Positions 32,558 to 41,251 of a DNA stretch of 64,000 bases are shown here, piece after piece. How positions within the stretch are numbered: position 1 is the stretch's first letter; each line of letters begins with the position of its first letter. The notes under the pieces are model-generated. The model searched no databases. It was not told the DNA's origin and saw only the letters and a program-made list of their open reading frames with translations. Position numbers and translations under genes: made by a program. Source of the stretch: CAYVOV01 sp964453525 (GTDB taxonomy: Bacteria > Chloroflexota > Dehalococcoidia > Dehalococcoidales > UBA2162); NCBI GenBank assembly GCA_964453525.1, contig CAYVOV010000001.1, positions 248,001-312,000 on the forward strand. Reading direction: 5' to 3'.

Positions 32558-33016
32558 ATGGCAACCGTAAGACCGGCAACTGAGGACGATATTCCCCGTA
32601 TCCTTGAGCTGTATGAAGAACAGCTGGCCATAGGAGCTACCGATACAGAAATGCAGAGAAACCCTTCTTCCGAAGATTACCTGCATGTTTTTTCCAGGAT
32701 AAACGCACTTCCGGGGTGCGAGCTTATTGTCGCCGAAGAGGACGGTGAGGTCATCGGCACCTCGATGCTGATGATTGTACCCAACCTTTCGCATAAAGCG
32801 CTGCCCTGGGCGGTAGTGGAGAACGTGGTGGTTGACAGCGATTACCGCCGGAAGGGAATCGGCAAGCTGCTCATGGACTACTGTACGGCTCAGGCTAGGA
32901 AGGTGGGTTGCTACAAGGTACAACTGCTGAGCAATAAGTCTCGCAATGAAGCGCACCAGTTCTATCTTTCACTCGGCTACAAGGCGTCCGCCGAAGGGTT
33001 CCGACTCTACCTCTGA
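32558..33016 (+). CDS. GNAT-family N-acetyltransferase
   Basis: A 152-residue acetyl-CoA-dependent transferase. The start VRPATEDDIPRILELYEEQ and the acetyl-CoA loop DYRRKGIGKLLMD (R/Q-x-x-G-x-G/A) are clear, followed by AHQFYLSLGYK. The acceptor is unknown. It starts 24 nt after purA on the same strand, and its 3' end faces the permease pair. Confidence 0.88.
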   Translation: MATVRPATEDDIPRILELYEEQLAIGATDTEMQRNPSSEDYLHVFSRINALPGCELIVAEEDGEVIGTSMLMIVPNLSHKALPWAVVENVVVDSDYRRKGIGKLLMDYCTAQARKVGCYKVQLLSNKSRNEAHQFYLSLGYKASAEGFRLYL

Positions 33017-33023
33017 TTTTTGA

Positions 33024-33551
33024 CTACTTATTACCTTCCGTTATCCCGTAGCCCCGTTTCGTCAGATATTTCCCGAGAAGCATTCCTGTCAATATTACCA
33101 GTGGCAGAGACACCAGCAGTCTGATTATTGTGAATTTTATTCCCAGGAAGGAAGCTTCAAATATTGTCATCGGAATCCGGCAGATTGCTGAGGCACCGAT
33201 GTAAGTGAATATAACGCCAAGCCTGGCTCCCTTATGGTACAGGGAATAAGCAATGGGAAAGGCAATATATAAGCCGCCGACTGTGGTGCCAGCGAGTAAC
33301 ACCGCCCACAGGTATCCCGTGATGCCTGACCTTTCTCCGAGGTACTTTTCCACCGTCTCACTCTTCACCCAGACCTCGAACAGTCCAATCAGGATAAATA
33401 CGCAGGGTAGTATCTTCAGCATCCCCAGGGCGAAGGAAGTGAAATTGTTGCTTATCTCTTTCCCGGAGGTAAAATCAACCACCCAGGAAACAATGAGAAA
33501 GACAGCGTATGCCAGTATTATCAGTACCCTGAAAATACTCCCTCTTTTCAT
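33024..33551 (-). CDS. Half-size permease, second part
   Basis: A 175-residue membrane protein with about five hydrophobic segments. It resembles the C-terminal half of DUF318/YraQ-type permeases: a conserved LPCVFILIGLFEVWV and Gly-rich GTTVGGLYIAFPIAYSLYHKGA. The gene immediately upstream (sharing base 33551) encodes a similar half, so the two likely form one transporter. The substrate is unknown; YraQ relatives such as ArsP move organoarsenicals. Confidence 0.65.
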   Translation of the reverse strand: MKRGSIFRVLIILAYAVFLIVSWVVDFTSGKEISNNFTSFALGMLKILPCVFILIGLFEVWVKSETVEKYLGERSGITGYLWAVLLAGTTVGGLYIAFPIAYSLYHKGARLGVIFTYIGASAICRIPMTIFEASFLGIKFTIIRLLVSLPLVILTGMLLGKYLTKRGYGITEGNK

Positions 33552-34033
33552 TAGAAGACCTCTCCGAAGAATATTCCGGTCAACACGGCGATAACCAGCG
33601 CGATAAAGAAGCTGATTACATTTCTGACGACGGTTACTCTCGTTCCGAGGTAAGCCTTCTCCACTGGGAAAGTGAGGACTCCCACCATCATCAGAGTAGT
33701 AGTAAAAGCCGATAAGACCATATAAGGGACACCTTCGGCCAGGAGCAGGCCGGCCAGCGGGAAAGCAATAAAGCCGGGCATTATTATTGCCGAACCAAGT
33801 AATGAAGCAGAGAGTACAGCAAGGTACCTGTTCTCAACTCCCAGATAGACACGGATGAAATCATCAGGGACCAAGAAAATAGCAATTGAGACGAGTATGA
33901 GCATAATCAGAAAAACAGGCAGAATATTAATGAATCTCCGGGCAGCCATTTTAACCGCCCGGAGAGTTTTTTCACGGCTGGCAATAAAAGATATCACCAG
34001 TGCCACTCCGGTAATTATGTATAAATAGTACAT
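33551..34033 (-). CDS. Half-size permease, first part
   Basis: A 160-residue membrane protein with five hydrophobic segments and the same order of motifs as its partner: NILPVFLIMLILVSIAIFLV against KILPCVFILIGLFEVWV, and GSAIIMPGFIAFPLAGLLLAEG against GTTVGGLYIAFPIAYSLYHKG. These are the two repeats of a permease encoded by separate genes. Start and stop of the pair overlap at 33551. Confidence 0.65.
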   Translation of the reverse strand: MYYLYIITGVALVISFIASREKTLRAVKMAARRFINILPVFLIMLILVSIAIFLVPDDFIRVYLGVENRYLAVLSASLLGSAIIMPGFIAFPLAGLLLAEGVPYMVLSAFTTTLMMVGVLTFPVEKAYLGTRVTVVRNVISFFIALVIAVLTGIFFGEVF

Positions 34034-34108
34034 TCAGTTCGCTCTGGTGTACGGACCTTCTGCAGCAGCAAAATTATAATATTCGTTAAACAGCCCAAAA
34101 TCAAGGCA

Positions 34109-34243
34109 TCACTTCTCTTTCTTCAATTCGGCGATACGTTCTTCAACACCCTTGGCTTCTGCCTGCAGATTCTTCAGGTATTCTTCAAGCCGGGCTATTG
34201 TTTCTTCTTTTGTGGGAAATGGCCATGCCGTGCAATGGTAGCC
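34109..34243 (-). pseudogene. In-frame coiled-coil relic directly after a GNAT stop
   Basis: Forty-four sense codons follow the TGA of the GNAT gene without a frame change and end in their own TGA. They read GYHCTAWPFPTKEETIARLE, then a helix EEYLKNLQAEAKGVEERIAE and LKKEK. The pattern C-x-A-x-P-F-P-T-K-E-E followed by a coiled coil is that of the C-terminal part of small DUF5320-like proteins. No start codon or ribosome site precedes it, so it is either a remnant of a lost gene or an extension made only by stop-codon readthrough. Confidence 0.55.
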
Positions 34244-34708
34244 TCATATTTTCTTTTTGAAAACTACCCGGTGAACGCCCGGTCCGCCATAGTCCCAGAT
34301 AACCGGGACACCTTTCTCATCAGGCTCTCCAGCCAGTTCCATACCCAGTCGTTTGTGGAACACAATTGAACCTTCATTAGTGGGCGAAGTTATTGCCTTC
34401 AGCTCTTTACAACCCTTCTCCCTGGCAATATCTGTAAAGTGCTCGTATAACCGGCGGCCTATACCTTTTTTCTGGTACTCCTGCCGTACTCCAATGAATT
34501 TAACGTAGGCAGCGGGAGCAGTCTGGGAGTAAAGACCAAAGAGATAACCGATAACCCTTTCGCCCTCTTTAGCAACAAATGCCGTATTTCCGAACTCATA
34601 AAGATAGATGGGATTGTGGAGACTCCTGACGCGGTCATGACCCCAGAAATCTTCAATATCGGCAATAATCTGGTCGAAGTCGGATTTTGTGCAGAGCTTT
34701 ATTTCCAT
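34244..34708 (-). CDS. GNAT-family N-acetyltransferase
   Basis: A 154-residue acetyltransferase: start IKLCTKSDFDQIIADIEDFW, the acetyl-CoA loop QEYQKKGIGRRLYEHF and NEGSIVFHKRLGM. The DYGGPGVHRVVF ending is common in this subfamily, so the TGA at 34244-34246 appears to be the natural end. A coiled-coil relic continues in frame after it. Acceptor unknown. Confidence 0.88.
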   Translation of the reverse strand: MEIKLCTKSDFDQIIADIEDFWGHDRVRSLHNPIYLYEFGNTAFVAKEGERVIGYLFGLYSQTAPAAYVKFIGVRQEYQKKGIGRRLYEHFTDIAREKGCKELKAITSPTNEGSIVFHKRLGMELAGEPDEKGVPVIWDYGGPGVHRVVFKKKI

Positions 34709-34863
34709 TCCCGTTCAGATAGCACCCCTACCAAAATAAATCAGCACGCTGAAAATTACAAGTAAATACCGGTACAAAGCAGGCACTGTCCTTTATCTTT
34801 TTACCTGTCTCTTTTCCATAATCGCTTACTATTTTAACATTTTTATTACACGGTATATTGTTA

Positions 34864-34893
34864 TTGACATCTTATTTTCGCAGGTGATAGAGT
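34864..34893 (+). promoter_or_regulatory. Promoter of the small two-helix membrane protein
   Basis: A consensus TTGACA (34864-34869), 18 nt and TAGAGT (34888-34893) with an extended TG. It gives a leader of about 100 nt before TTG 34999. Confidence 0.45.
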
Positions 34894-34998
34894 ACGCCTT
34901 ACGTAAAACCTCCGCATTACCTTTCATTTGGAACAAGGAATGATATGGTCACAATAAAAGCGGTACGGGTAAATAAAAATTAGAAGGAGGTAAGGGAG

Positions 34999-35181
34999 TT
35001 GAGCGACGAGAATGAGAAGTCCAAGAGGCAATGGGAAATCGTCGGACTGTTTATTCCAGCAGGTTTATTTATTGGTATGGGGATTGGCTGGGCAATGGGG
35101 TACCTTGTGCAGGGTCTTTTCATTGGTCTGGGTGCCGGTTTTCTGGCAATGGCAATAGCGCGACTTATATCTGGCAAATGA
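34999..35181 (+). CDS. Small glycine-rich two-helix membrane protein
   Basis: A 60-residue protein with a charged start (SDENEKSKRQWEIVG) and two closely spaced hydrophobic helices rich in Gly (GLFIGMGIGWAMGYLVQGLF). TTG 34999 is supported by AGAAGGAGG 8 nt upstream. It is transcribed alone. No function is recognised; glycine-rich helix pairs of this type often self-associate in the membrane. Confidence 0.75.
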   Translation: MSDENEKSKRQWEIVGLFIPAGLFIGMGIGWAMGYLVQGLFIGLGAGFLAMAIARLISGK

Positions 35182-35246
35182 TGAGAGTGTAATTAGTACA
35201 TAGTCGGAAAATAAGGAAAAGAAATAACCGAGTTCAATACTCCCTT

Positions 35247-36056
35247 TTACTTCCTGAACCTGAATAGAGCGTTTTTATTGGTAATCCTTATTTCCCCCGC
35301 TGTCTTTAACACTGATTCCACATAGCTCCTGAACTCACTGAATTCCTCAATATATATGTCCATTTGTCTGCCCTCATATATAGAGGCCAGGTATAATAGT
35401 AACGGATCGCTTGTGTTTATAACAATATCATTCTGGTAAACAGATCTTTCGACAGATGTAAAATAGTCAGACAAGACTTCTTCACCGTTTTCTAGGTTAA
35501 AACTCAGGATAATTTCGTTATCGAATTCAAGACTTTTGTTAAACCCGACTACCATATTCATCAGTTCCTGAAGATTCTTCGTACTCGGTGATGAAGCGAA
35601 GACGAAGCCGTCATCCGTTAGCAACCTGTCTATTTCCGAAAACACCTGCTCTTTGTTCTCGATGAGATTGAGCATATGGTTCGCAATAATCATCTGGAAT
35701 TGATTATCTTCAAAAGGAGTTTCACAGGCATCTGATACCCTGAATTCGAACTGGCTGTTCTGATTCTCCAATGCCTCCCGGGCTGAATCTATCATTCCTT
35801 TCGAGATATCGGACAGGACTATATGCACGTTCCGGGGCACTCGATTGATATTATTTGTCCATAATTGACCGTTGCCGCATCCCAGTTCCAGAACTTGCGA
35901 TATGTTACTGAAATCCAGTTTATCAAACACCCATTCGTGCCAGTTAATCTTTTTCTCACAGAAATCGTATATTTGGATACGTGCTTTCAATCGGTTTTCA
36001 TTTGAATACTGGTCATCGGAGAACTGCTTGATTCTCTCCAGAGTTAAGTCCACCAT
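35247..36056 (-). CDS. SAM-dependent methyltransferase, AT-rich
   Basis: A 269-residue class I methyltransferase. Motif I is VLELGCGNGQLW, motif II ends at IVLSDISKGMID, followed by FEFRVSDACETPFEDNQF and IIANHMLNLIENK; this is the methyltransferase 11/25 layout. The substrate is unknown. The gene is more AT-rich than the dap genes next to it and stands alone between a small membrane protein and a repeat, suggesting transfer. Confidence 0.85.
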   Translation of the reverse strand: MVDLTLERIKQFSDDQYSNENRLKARIQIYDFCEKKINWHEWVFDKLDFSNISQVLELGCGNGQLWTNNINRVPRNVHIVLSDISKGMIDSAREALENQNSQFEFRVSDACETPFEDNQFQMIIANHMLNLIENKEQVFSEIDRLLTDDGFVFASSPSTKNLQELMNMVVGFNKSLEFDNEIILSFNLENGEEVLSDYFTSVERSVYQNDIVINTSDPLLLYLASIYEGRQMDIYIEEFSEFRSYVESVLKTAGEIRITNKNALFRFRK

Positions 36057-36108
36057 TTATCCTCTATCGAAGCCTCTATAAAATTTTCCCCCTTCGCCTT
36101 TACAAAGG

Positions 36109-36250
36109 ACTTGCCCTGAAAGTCATTCTGGAGTCCCGATTACATCGGGACGAAGAATCTCAGGGTGGTGAGTCAAGGTAACCCACTCCTCCCTGAGACC
36201 CTTCGCTACGCTCCAGGGTGACAGGGACACACGACTTTTGAGGCAGGGCT
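36109..36250 (-). repeat. Dispersed hairpin repeat, family A, copy 4, nested
   Basis: 142 bp from ACTTGCCCTGAAAGTCATTC to CGACTTTTGAGGCAGGGCT, like copy 3. Its hairpin is GTCCCGAT-TAC-ATCGGGAC. It is flanked by CCTTTACAAAGG (36097-36108) and CCTTTACAAGAGG (36251-36263), a direct repeat of the kind left by transposition into family B sequence. Confidence 0.8.
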
Positions 36251-36280
36251 CCTTTACAAGAGGAAGGGGGAAAAGAGGAC

Positions 36281-36300
36281 TGTAGTTATTCGGAACTACA
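36281..36300 (-). terminator. Possible weak terminator at the dapA stop
   Basis: A perfect 7-bp stem TGTAGTT / AACTACA with a 6-nt loop overlaps the dapA stop codon; on the minus strand it is followed by GTCCTCTTTT. The T tract is short, so termination here is uncertain. Confidence 0.35.
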
Positions 36301-37186
36301 CCGGCAAATCAATCTTGTATTTCTTCACCACATCCATAATCTGGGCTGCCGTTTTTTCATCAGGTTCAACCAGTGGCAGGCGCGGTTTTCCCACCCTGAA
36401 GCCTAGCTGGTTCATGGCATATTTCAGTGGCGTCGGGTTGGGGTTGATAAAAAGGGCATTTACCAGCGGTACCAGGTGGCGGTGAATATCTGCTGCCTCT
36501 TTCAACTTCTCGGCGAGAATACTGTCCATCATCTGCTTGACCTGTTTACCTACGAGATGGGTGACAACGCCGATGGTGCCGTAACCACCAAGTGCCATGA
36601 TGAGAAACAGGTCATTATCATTACCACTCCAGATGCGGAAACCCTCCCTGGCATTGCTGATTGTCTGGGAAACATGCGCCATGTCCCCGTTGGCTTCCTT
36701 AACTCCGACGATGTTATCTATCTGACTCAGCCTGACAATAGTATCCACCGTCATATTGACGACAACACGTCCCGGTATATTGTACATGATAATCGGCAGG
36801 CTGGTGCTCCCGGCAATTGCCTTGAAATGCTGATATATTCCTTCCTGATTGGGCTTATTGTAATAAGGCACTACTGATAAGCAGGCGTCCACGCCGATTT
36901 TCTCCGCGCCCTTCGTGGCTTCTATCGCTTCATTGGTGCTGTTACTACCGGTATAGGCAATAATTGTTCCCCGGTCGCCAACCACCGATTTCACTTCGGT
37001 AAACAGACGCAACTCTTCCTCCCAGGAGAGCGTCGGTGCTTCACCCGTTGTCGCAGCTACCACAACACCATCACTTCCGGAATCGAGCAGGGCGGTGGCT
37101 AACTTCTTTGCCTGTTCATAATCAACCGCACCCTTTTCGTCAAAGGGAGTAACCATCGCCGTTAGTAAGCGCCCTAATTCTTTCAT
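36296..37186 (-). CDS. dapA: 4-hydroxy-tetrahydrodipicolinate synthase
   Basis: A 296-residue class I aldolase that condenses pyruvate with aspartate semialdehyde. The pyruvate site is TTGEAPTLS, the catalytic Tyr135 lies in IIMYNIPGR and Lys163 in VGVKEANGD. It ends the operon rpsO-pnp-dapB-asd-dapA and overlaps asd by 4 nt. The pathway leads to diaminopimelate and lysine; if the host lacks peptidoglycan, lysine would be the main product. Confidence 0.96.
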   Translation of the reverse strand: MKELGRLLTAMVTPFDEKGAVDYEQAKKLATALLDSGSDGVVVAATTGEAPTLSWEEELRLFTEVKSVVGDRGTIIAYTGSNSTNEAIEATKGAEKIGVDACLSVVPYYNKPNQEGIYQHFKAIAGSTSLPIIMYNIPGRVVVNMTVDTIVRLSQIDNIVGVKEANGDMAHVSQTISNAREGFRIWSGNDNDLFLIMALGGYGTIGVVTHLVGKQVKQMMDSILAEKLKEAADIHRHLVPLVNALFINPNPTPLKYAMNQLGFRVGKPRLPLVEPDEKTAAQIMDVVKKYKIDLPV

Positions 37187-38217
37187 TTTTCTCCTCCTAG
37201 TTGTATCCAGTCTCTTTTGACCATCTCCTCGGCAATCTGAACGGCATTCAGAGCAGCCCCCTTGCGCAGGTTATCAGCCACCACCCACATCGCCAGACCG
37301 CGTGAGTTAGAGGCGTCCTGACGAATCCGTCCGACAAAAACTTCGTCCGTTCCGGCTGCTGCCCAGGGCTGAGGATAAAGACTTATAACCGGGTCGTCAA
37401 GCACTTTCACTCCCGGAGACTGGGATAGTATACGCCGCGCATCATCAGGAGCCATAGTGTGGGAAAATTCCACATGAATAGCTTCACTATGGCTGGTAAA
37501 GACCGGTACCCGTGCGCAGGTAGCCGAAATATCTATCTCGGCGGCGTGCATAATCTTTCTTGTCTCCTCAACCATTTTCCACTCTTCTTTTGTGTACCCG
37601 TTATCAAGGAAAACATCAATTTCAGGCAGTATATTAAAGCTGATCTGGTGAGGAAAAACATGCGGTACCGTACTCTGCCCGTTAAGTACCTGCTTGGTCT
37701 GTGTTGTAAGCTCTTCCAACGCCGCCGGGCCACCGACTCCTGATACCGACTGATAGGTATCCACAATAATCCGCTTGATAGGATTGACCTTGTGCAGCGG
37801 ATAAAGAGCCACCACCATCTGAATCGTCGAGCAATTGGGATTGGCAATAATTCCCTTATGCCACTTGATATCCTCGACATTTACCTCGGGTACCACCAGT
37901 GGCACCGCGGGAACCATCCTGAAAGCCGAGCTATTATCAATAACCACAGCCCCCGATTGCGCTGCTACCGGCGAGAAATATTTGCTGACATCACCACCGG
38001 CTGAAAAAAGAGCGATATCAATTTCCTGGAAGGATTCAACGACAGTCTCCTCAACTTCGATTTCCTGGTGGGCAAAAAACATCTTCCTGCCCGCAGAGCG
38101 GTCTGAGGCAAGGAGTTTCATCGAACTAACAGGAAACTTACGCTGCTCGAGGACTTTTATAAATTCTGCGCCGACAAGTCCGGTAGCACCGACAATTGCC
38201 ATTCTGTACCCGTTCAT
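37183..38217 (-). CDS. asd: Aspartate-semialdehyde dehydrogenase
   Basis: A 344-residue NADPH enzyme that reduces aspartyl phosphate. The nucleotide site is VGATGLVGAEFI, the catalytic Cys129 lies in ANPNCSTIQM, and the QSVSGVGGPAALEEL and RVPVFTSHSEAIHVEF segments are typical. It overlaps dapA by 4 nt and follows dapB after 3 nt, so the three lysine genes are tightly coupled. Confidence 0.96.
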   Translation of the reverse strand: MNGYRMAIVGATGLVGAEFIKVLEQRKFPVSSMKLLASDRSAGRKMFFAHQEIEVEETVVESFQEIDIALFSAGGDVSKYFSPVAAQSGAVVIDNSSAFRMVPAVPLVVPEVNVEDIKWHKGIIANPNCSTIQMVVALYPLHKVNPIKRIIVDTYQSVSGVGGPAALEELTTQTKQVLNGQSTVPHVFPHQISFNILPEIDVFLDNGYTKEEWKMVEETRKIMHAAEIDISATCARVPVFTSHSEAIHVEFSHTMAPDDARRILSQSPGVKVLDDPVISLYPQPWAAAGTDEVFVGRIRQDASNSRGLAMWVVADNLRKGAALNAVQIAEEMVKRDWIQLGGEK

Positions 38218-38220
38218 TTC

Positions 38221-39018
38221 CTACCCCTGTAAATTTAACAGTGCATCCAGACCGTAGGTCAATCCCTGGCGTTTTACTACTTCCTTAATAGCAAGTAAAA
38301 CGCCAGGCGTGTAGCACTCACGATTAATAGTATCATGTCTTATACTCAGTGTCTGCCCCGACGTTCCCAGGATTACTTCCTGATGGGCCATAAGCCCCGG
38401 TAGCCTCACGGCGTGCACCGAGACACCCTCGACCTCTTCTCCGCGGCTTTTCGAATCTTTGGCTCCTTCAGCACGCGAGAAAGGTTTCCCTCTGGCTTCC
38501 GCCATCGCTCTGGCTGTAGTCAGGGCTGTCCCTGAAGGCGCATCCACTTTCAGGTGATGGTGAAGCTCGATTATCTCAGCATAGTCCATATATTTTGCAG
38601 CTATCTTGGATAGATGCATCATAAGAACTGCCCCGAGAGCGAAGTTCGGAGCCATCACGATGCCAATCTTGTTATCCTTTGCCAGCTTTTCCATTTCACC
38701 GCGCTCATCGGCGCTCAGGCCGGTGGTGCCGATAACGAGGTTGATGCCACGCCCGGCAGCGGTGCGTACCGCGGGCATAACAGCTCTGGCAATACTGAAA
38801 TCCACTATTACGTCAGCCTGACAGCTATCGAGAACAGTGGCTAAATCCTTGGAAAACGGCACTTCTCCCGAGCCATCGGGCAAAGGCAGGGAGTCACCGG
38901 CAGCATTCAGGTCTACTGCTCCCACCATCTGTACTTCATCGTCGGTACACAGAGCATTGACTACTTCACGCCCCACTCTGCCCAACGCTCCGTGGACTAC
39001 TACCTTTATCGGGTCCAT
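38221..39018 (-). CDS. dapB: 4-hydroxy-tetrahydrodipicolinate reductase
   Basis: A 265-residue NAD(P)H-dependent enzyme following DapA. The start KVVVHGALGRVGREVVNAL is the nucleotide fold, IGTTGLS and APNFALGAVLMMHL follow, and the active site is ELHHHLKVDAPSGTALTTA. It is 17 nt downstream of pnp. Together with asd and dapA it forms the middle of the lysine pathway. Confidence 0.96.
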   Translation of the reverse strand: MDPIKVVVHGALGRVGREVVNALCTDDEVQMVGAVDLNAAGDSLPLPDGSGEVPFSKDLATVLDSCQADVIVDFSIARAVMPAVRTAAGRGINLVIGTTGLSADERGEMEKLAKDNKIGIVMAPNFALGAVLMMHLSKIAAKYMDYAEIIELHHHLKVDAPSGTALTTARAMAEARGKPFSRAEGAKDSKSRGEEVEGVSVHAVRLPGLMAHQEVILGTSGQTLSIRHDTINRECYTPGVLLAIKEVVKRQGLTYGLDALLNLQG

Positions 39019-39035
39019 AATATCACCCTCCGTTA

Positions 39036-41228
39036 TTAATTCCGTCGCTTGGAGTGGGCGGCAGGAGGCCGCCTTGGACCACGAGAATTATGCTGGCTCC
39101 TGAATGGGTAGTCGGGATTAGGCGAGCCCCTGTCCCTGCCTCCCGATGACGATTTCGCAAGTACTGCTCTTCTGGACAGGTTTATCCTGCCCAGATTATC
39201 TATTTCAATTACCTTGACCATAATTTCATCGCCGACTTTCACCACATCCTCAACATTAGCCACCCGGTAATCTTCAAGTTCGCTGATATGTACCAGTCCC
39301 TCTTTGCCCGGCAGAATTTCCACCATGGCGCCGAAGTTCAGTATGCGGGTGACTTTCCCGGTATAGACAGCGCCGACTTCTGCTTCCCTGGTCAGATTCT
39401 CGATTAGTTCGATTGCCCGGTGGGCACTTGCTTCATCATTCGAACCGATGAGCACCATGCCCTCATCGTTTATATCAATCGTTGTTTTTGTCTCATCGAT
39501 AATCGACCTTATCGTTTTGCCTCCGGGTCCGATTACGGTGCCGATTTTATCCTGGGGCACCATTATCTTGTACATTCTGGGCGCGTAGCGGCTCATCTCG
39601 GAACGGCTGGATTCGATTGTCTGGTTCATTACACCGAGGATATGCAGCCTTGCTTCACGTGCCTGATGAAGTGTTTTTTCCACGATGTCCATCTGGATAC
39701 CCTTGAGTTTTGTATCCATCTGTATCCCGGTGATGCCCTCAGTGGTACCGGCTACCTTGAAGTCCATATCGCCATAGTTGTCCTCGGTTCCTTCAATATC
39801 GGTGAGAACGGCAAAATTCCCATCGCCCCCGCTAACCAGTCCCATGGCTATTCCGGCTACCGCTCTCATTATCGGAATTCCGGCATCCATCAGTGACAGA
39901 CTGCTGGCGCAGACGCTTGCCATCGAGGTGCTGCCGCTGGAACTGAGAACCTCCGAGACAAGACGGATAGTGTACGGGAACTCCTCGTCTTTGGGCAGTA
40001 CCGCCAGCAGGGAGCGTTCGGCAAGAGCGCCGTGACCGATTTCACGGCGGCTGGGTGTACCGATGCGCCTCGTTTCTCCGGTAGAAAACGGAGGAAAATT
40101 ATAGTGGTGAATAAAGCGTTTGGTTTCCTCAATACCCAGCCCGTCAAGCTGCTGTTCCTTCCTGGTAGAGCCAAGGGTGGTGATTGTCAGCACCTGCGTC
40201 TGGCCTCTGGTGAACAAACCCGAGCCGTGAGTGCGGGGTAAAAGCCCCACCTCACAGCTAAGAGGTCTTATCTCCGTCAGGCCGCGTCCGCTAACACGCC
40301 GTCCCTTTTCAATGATACTTGTCCTGATTTCTTTACGAATCTTTTTATCAAGGGCAGAAAGTACGTCGCTTTCTGGAAATTCATTCAGACTTTCGATGAG
40401 CTCACGGCTTATTTCGGAAACCTGTTCATCACGCACGGATTTTTCCGTATTACTCAGGGCGTTAGTAAGTCTCTCGCCGATAATCCGGGAGACTGCTTCG
40501 TCCAGTTCAGGAGCTATGTCATGAGTCGGTACTTCCGCTTTGGGTTTGCCGCAGGCTTGCTGAATCTGTTCCTGCAGCTTGATAATGTCCTGGTTTGCCT
40601 CATGGCCGAGCGAAATTGCCCTGGCAACGATATCCTCCGAGACCTCATTTGCTCCCGCCTCTATCATTACTATCGCATCTTTTGTACTGGCAACAATCAG
40701 GTCAAGCGAACTCTCTTCAAGCTGTCCAAGTGTGGGATTCAGCACGAACTCGTCATTGATATAACCGATTCGCACATTGCTTGCCGGACCGGCGAAAGGC
40801 ACCTGCGACATCGCCAGCACCGCCGAGCTGCCGATAACGGCAAGAATATCGGCATCGTTTTCAAGGTCTGCCGAAAGGACGGTAATAACAAGCTGAATCT
40901 CCCGGCGCCACTCCTTGGGCAGCAGCGGTCGCAGCGGGCGGTCAGTCATCCGGGCGGCAAGAGTCGCTTCCTGGCTGGGACGTCCTTCCCGGCGGATAAA
41001 GCCACCGGGAATTTTACCGGCGGCATATAATCTCTCTTCATAATCAACGGTCAGCGGCAGAAAATCCACTCCTTCACGGGGCTCCGCACTGACACAAACC
41101 GTTACCAGCACCACGGTATCTCCGTAACGTACCGTTACAGCGGCATCCGCCTGCCCGGCAATCTTTCCCGTTTCAATAGCAAGAGTCCTGCCTCCAACTT
41201 CACATTCAAAGGTATGGGGTTCTAGCAA
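39036..41228 (-). CDS. pnp: Polyribonucleotide nucleotidyltransferase
   Basis: A 730-residue phosphorolytic exoribonuclease of mRNA turnover. Two RNase PH domains come first (MTDRPLRPLLPKEWRRE in the first), with the helical linker between. The second has the catalytic Asp in FAVLTDIEGTEDNYGDMD. KH (VIGPGGKTIRSIIDETK) and S1 (VYTGKVTRILNFGAMVEILP) domains follow, then an Arg/Pro/Asn-rich tail. It follows rpsO by 23 nt, the common rpsO-pnp arrangement. Confidence 0.97.
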   Translation of the reverse strand: MLEPHTFECEVGGRTLAIETGKIAGQADAAVTVRYGDTVVLVTVCVSAEPREGVDFLPLTVDYEERLYAAGKIPGGFIRREGRPSQEATLAARMTDRPLRPLLPKEWRREIQLVITVLSADLENDADILAVIGSSAVLAMSQVPFAGPASNVRIGYINDEFVLNPTLGQLEESSLDLIVASTKDAIVMIEAGANEVSEDIVARAISLGHEANQDIIKLQEQIQQACGKPKAEVPTHDIAPELDEAVSRIIGERLTNALSNTEKSVRDEQVSEISRELIESLNEFPESDVLSALDKKIRKEIRTSIIEKGRRVSGRGLTEIRPLSCEVGLLPRTHGSGLFTRGQTQVLTITTLGSTRKEQQLDGLGIEETKRFIHHYNFPPFSTGETRRIGTPSRREIGHGALAERSLLAVLPKDEEFPYTIRLVSEVLSSSGSTSMASVCASSLSLMDAGIPIMRAVAGIAMGLVSGGDGNFAVLTDIEGTEDNYGDMDFKVAGTTEGITGIQMDTKLKGIQMDIVEKTLHQAREARLHILGVMNQTIESSRSEMSRYAPRMYKIMVPQDKIGTVIGPGGKTIRSIIDETKTTIDINDEGMVLIGSNDEASAHRAIELIENLTREAEVGAVYTGKVTRILNFGAMVEILPGKEGLVHISELEDYRVANVEDVVKVGDEIMVKVIEIDNLGRINLSRRAVLAKSSSGGRDRGSPNPDYPFRSQHNSRGPRRPPAAHSKRRN

Positions 41229-41251
41229 AATATACTCCTGTCTGGATGGTC

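Noticed and set aside
40521..41030. Open frames antisense to pnp, including one of 169 codons
   Set aside because: Shadow frames of the first RNase PH domain; no ribosome site or recognisable protein pattern.
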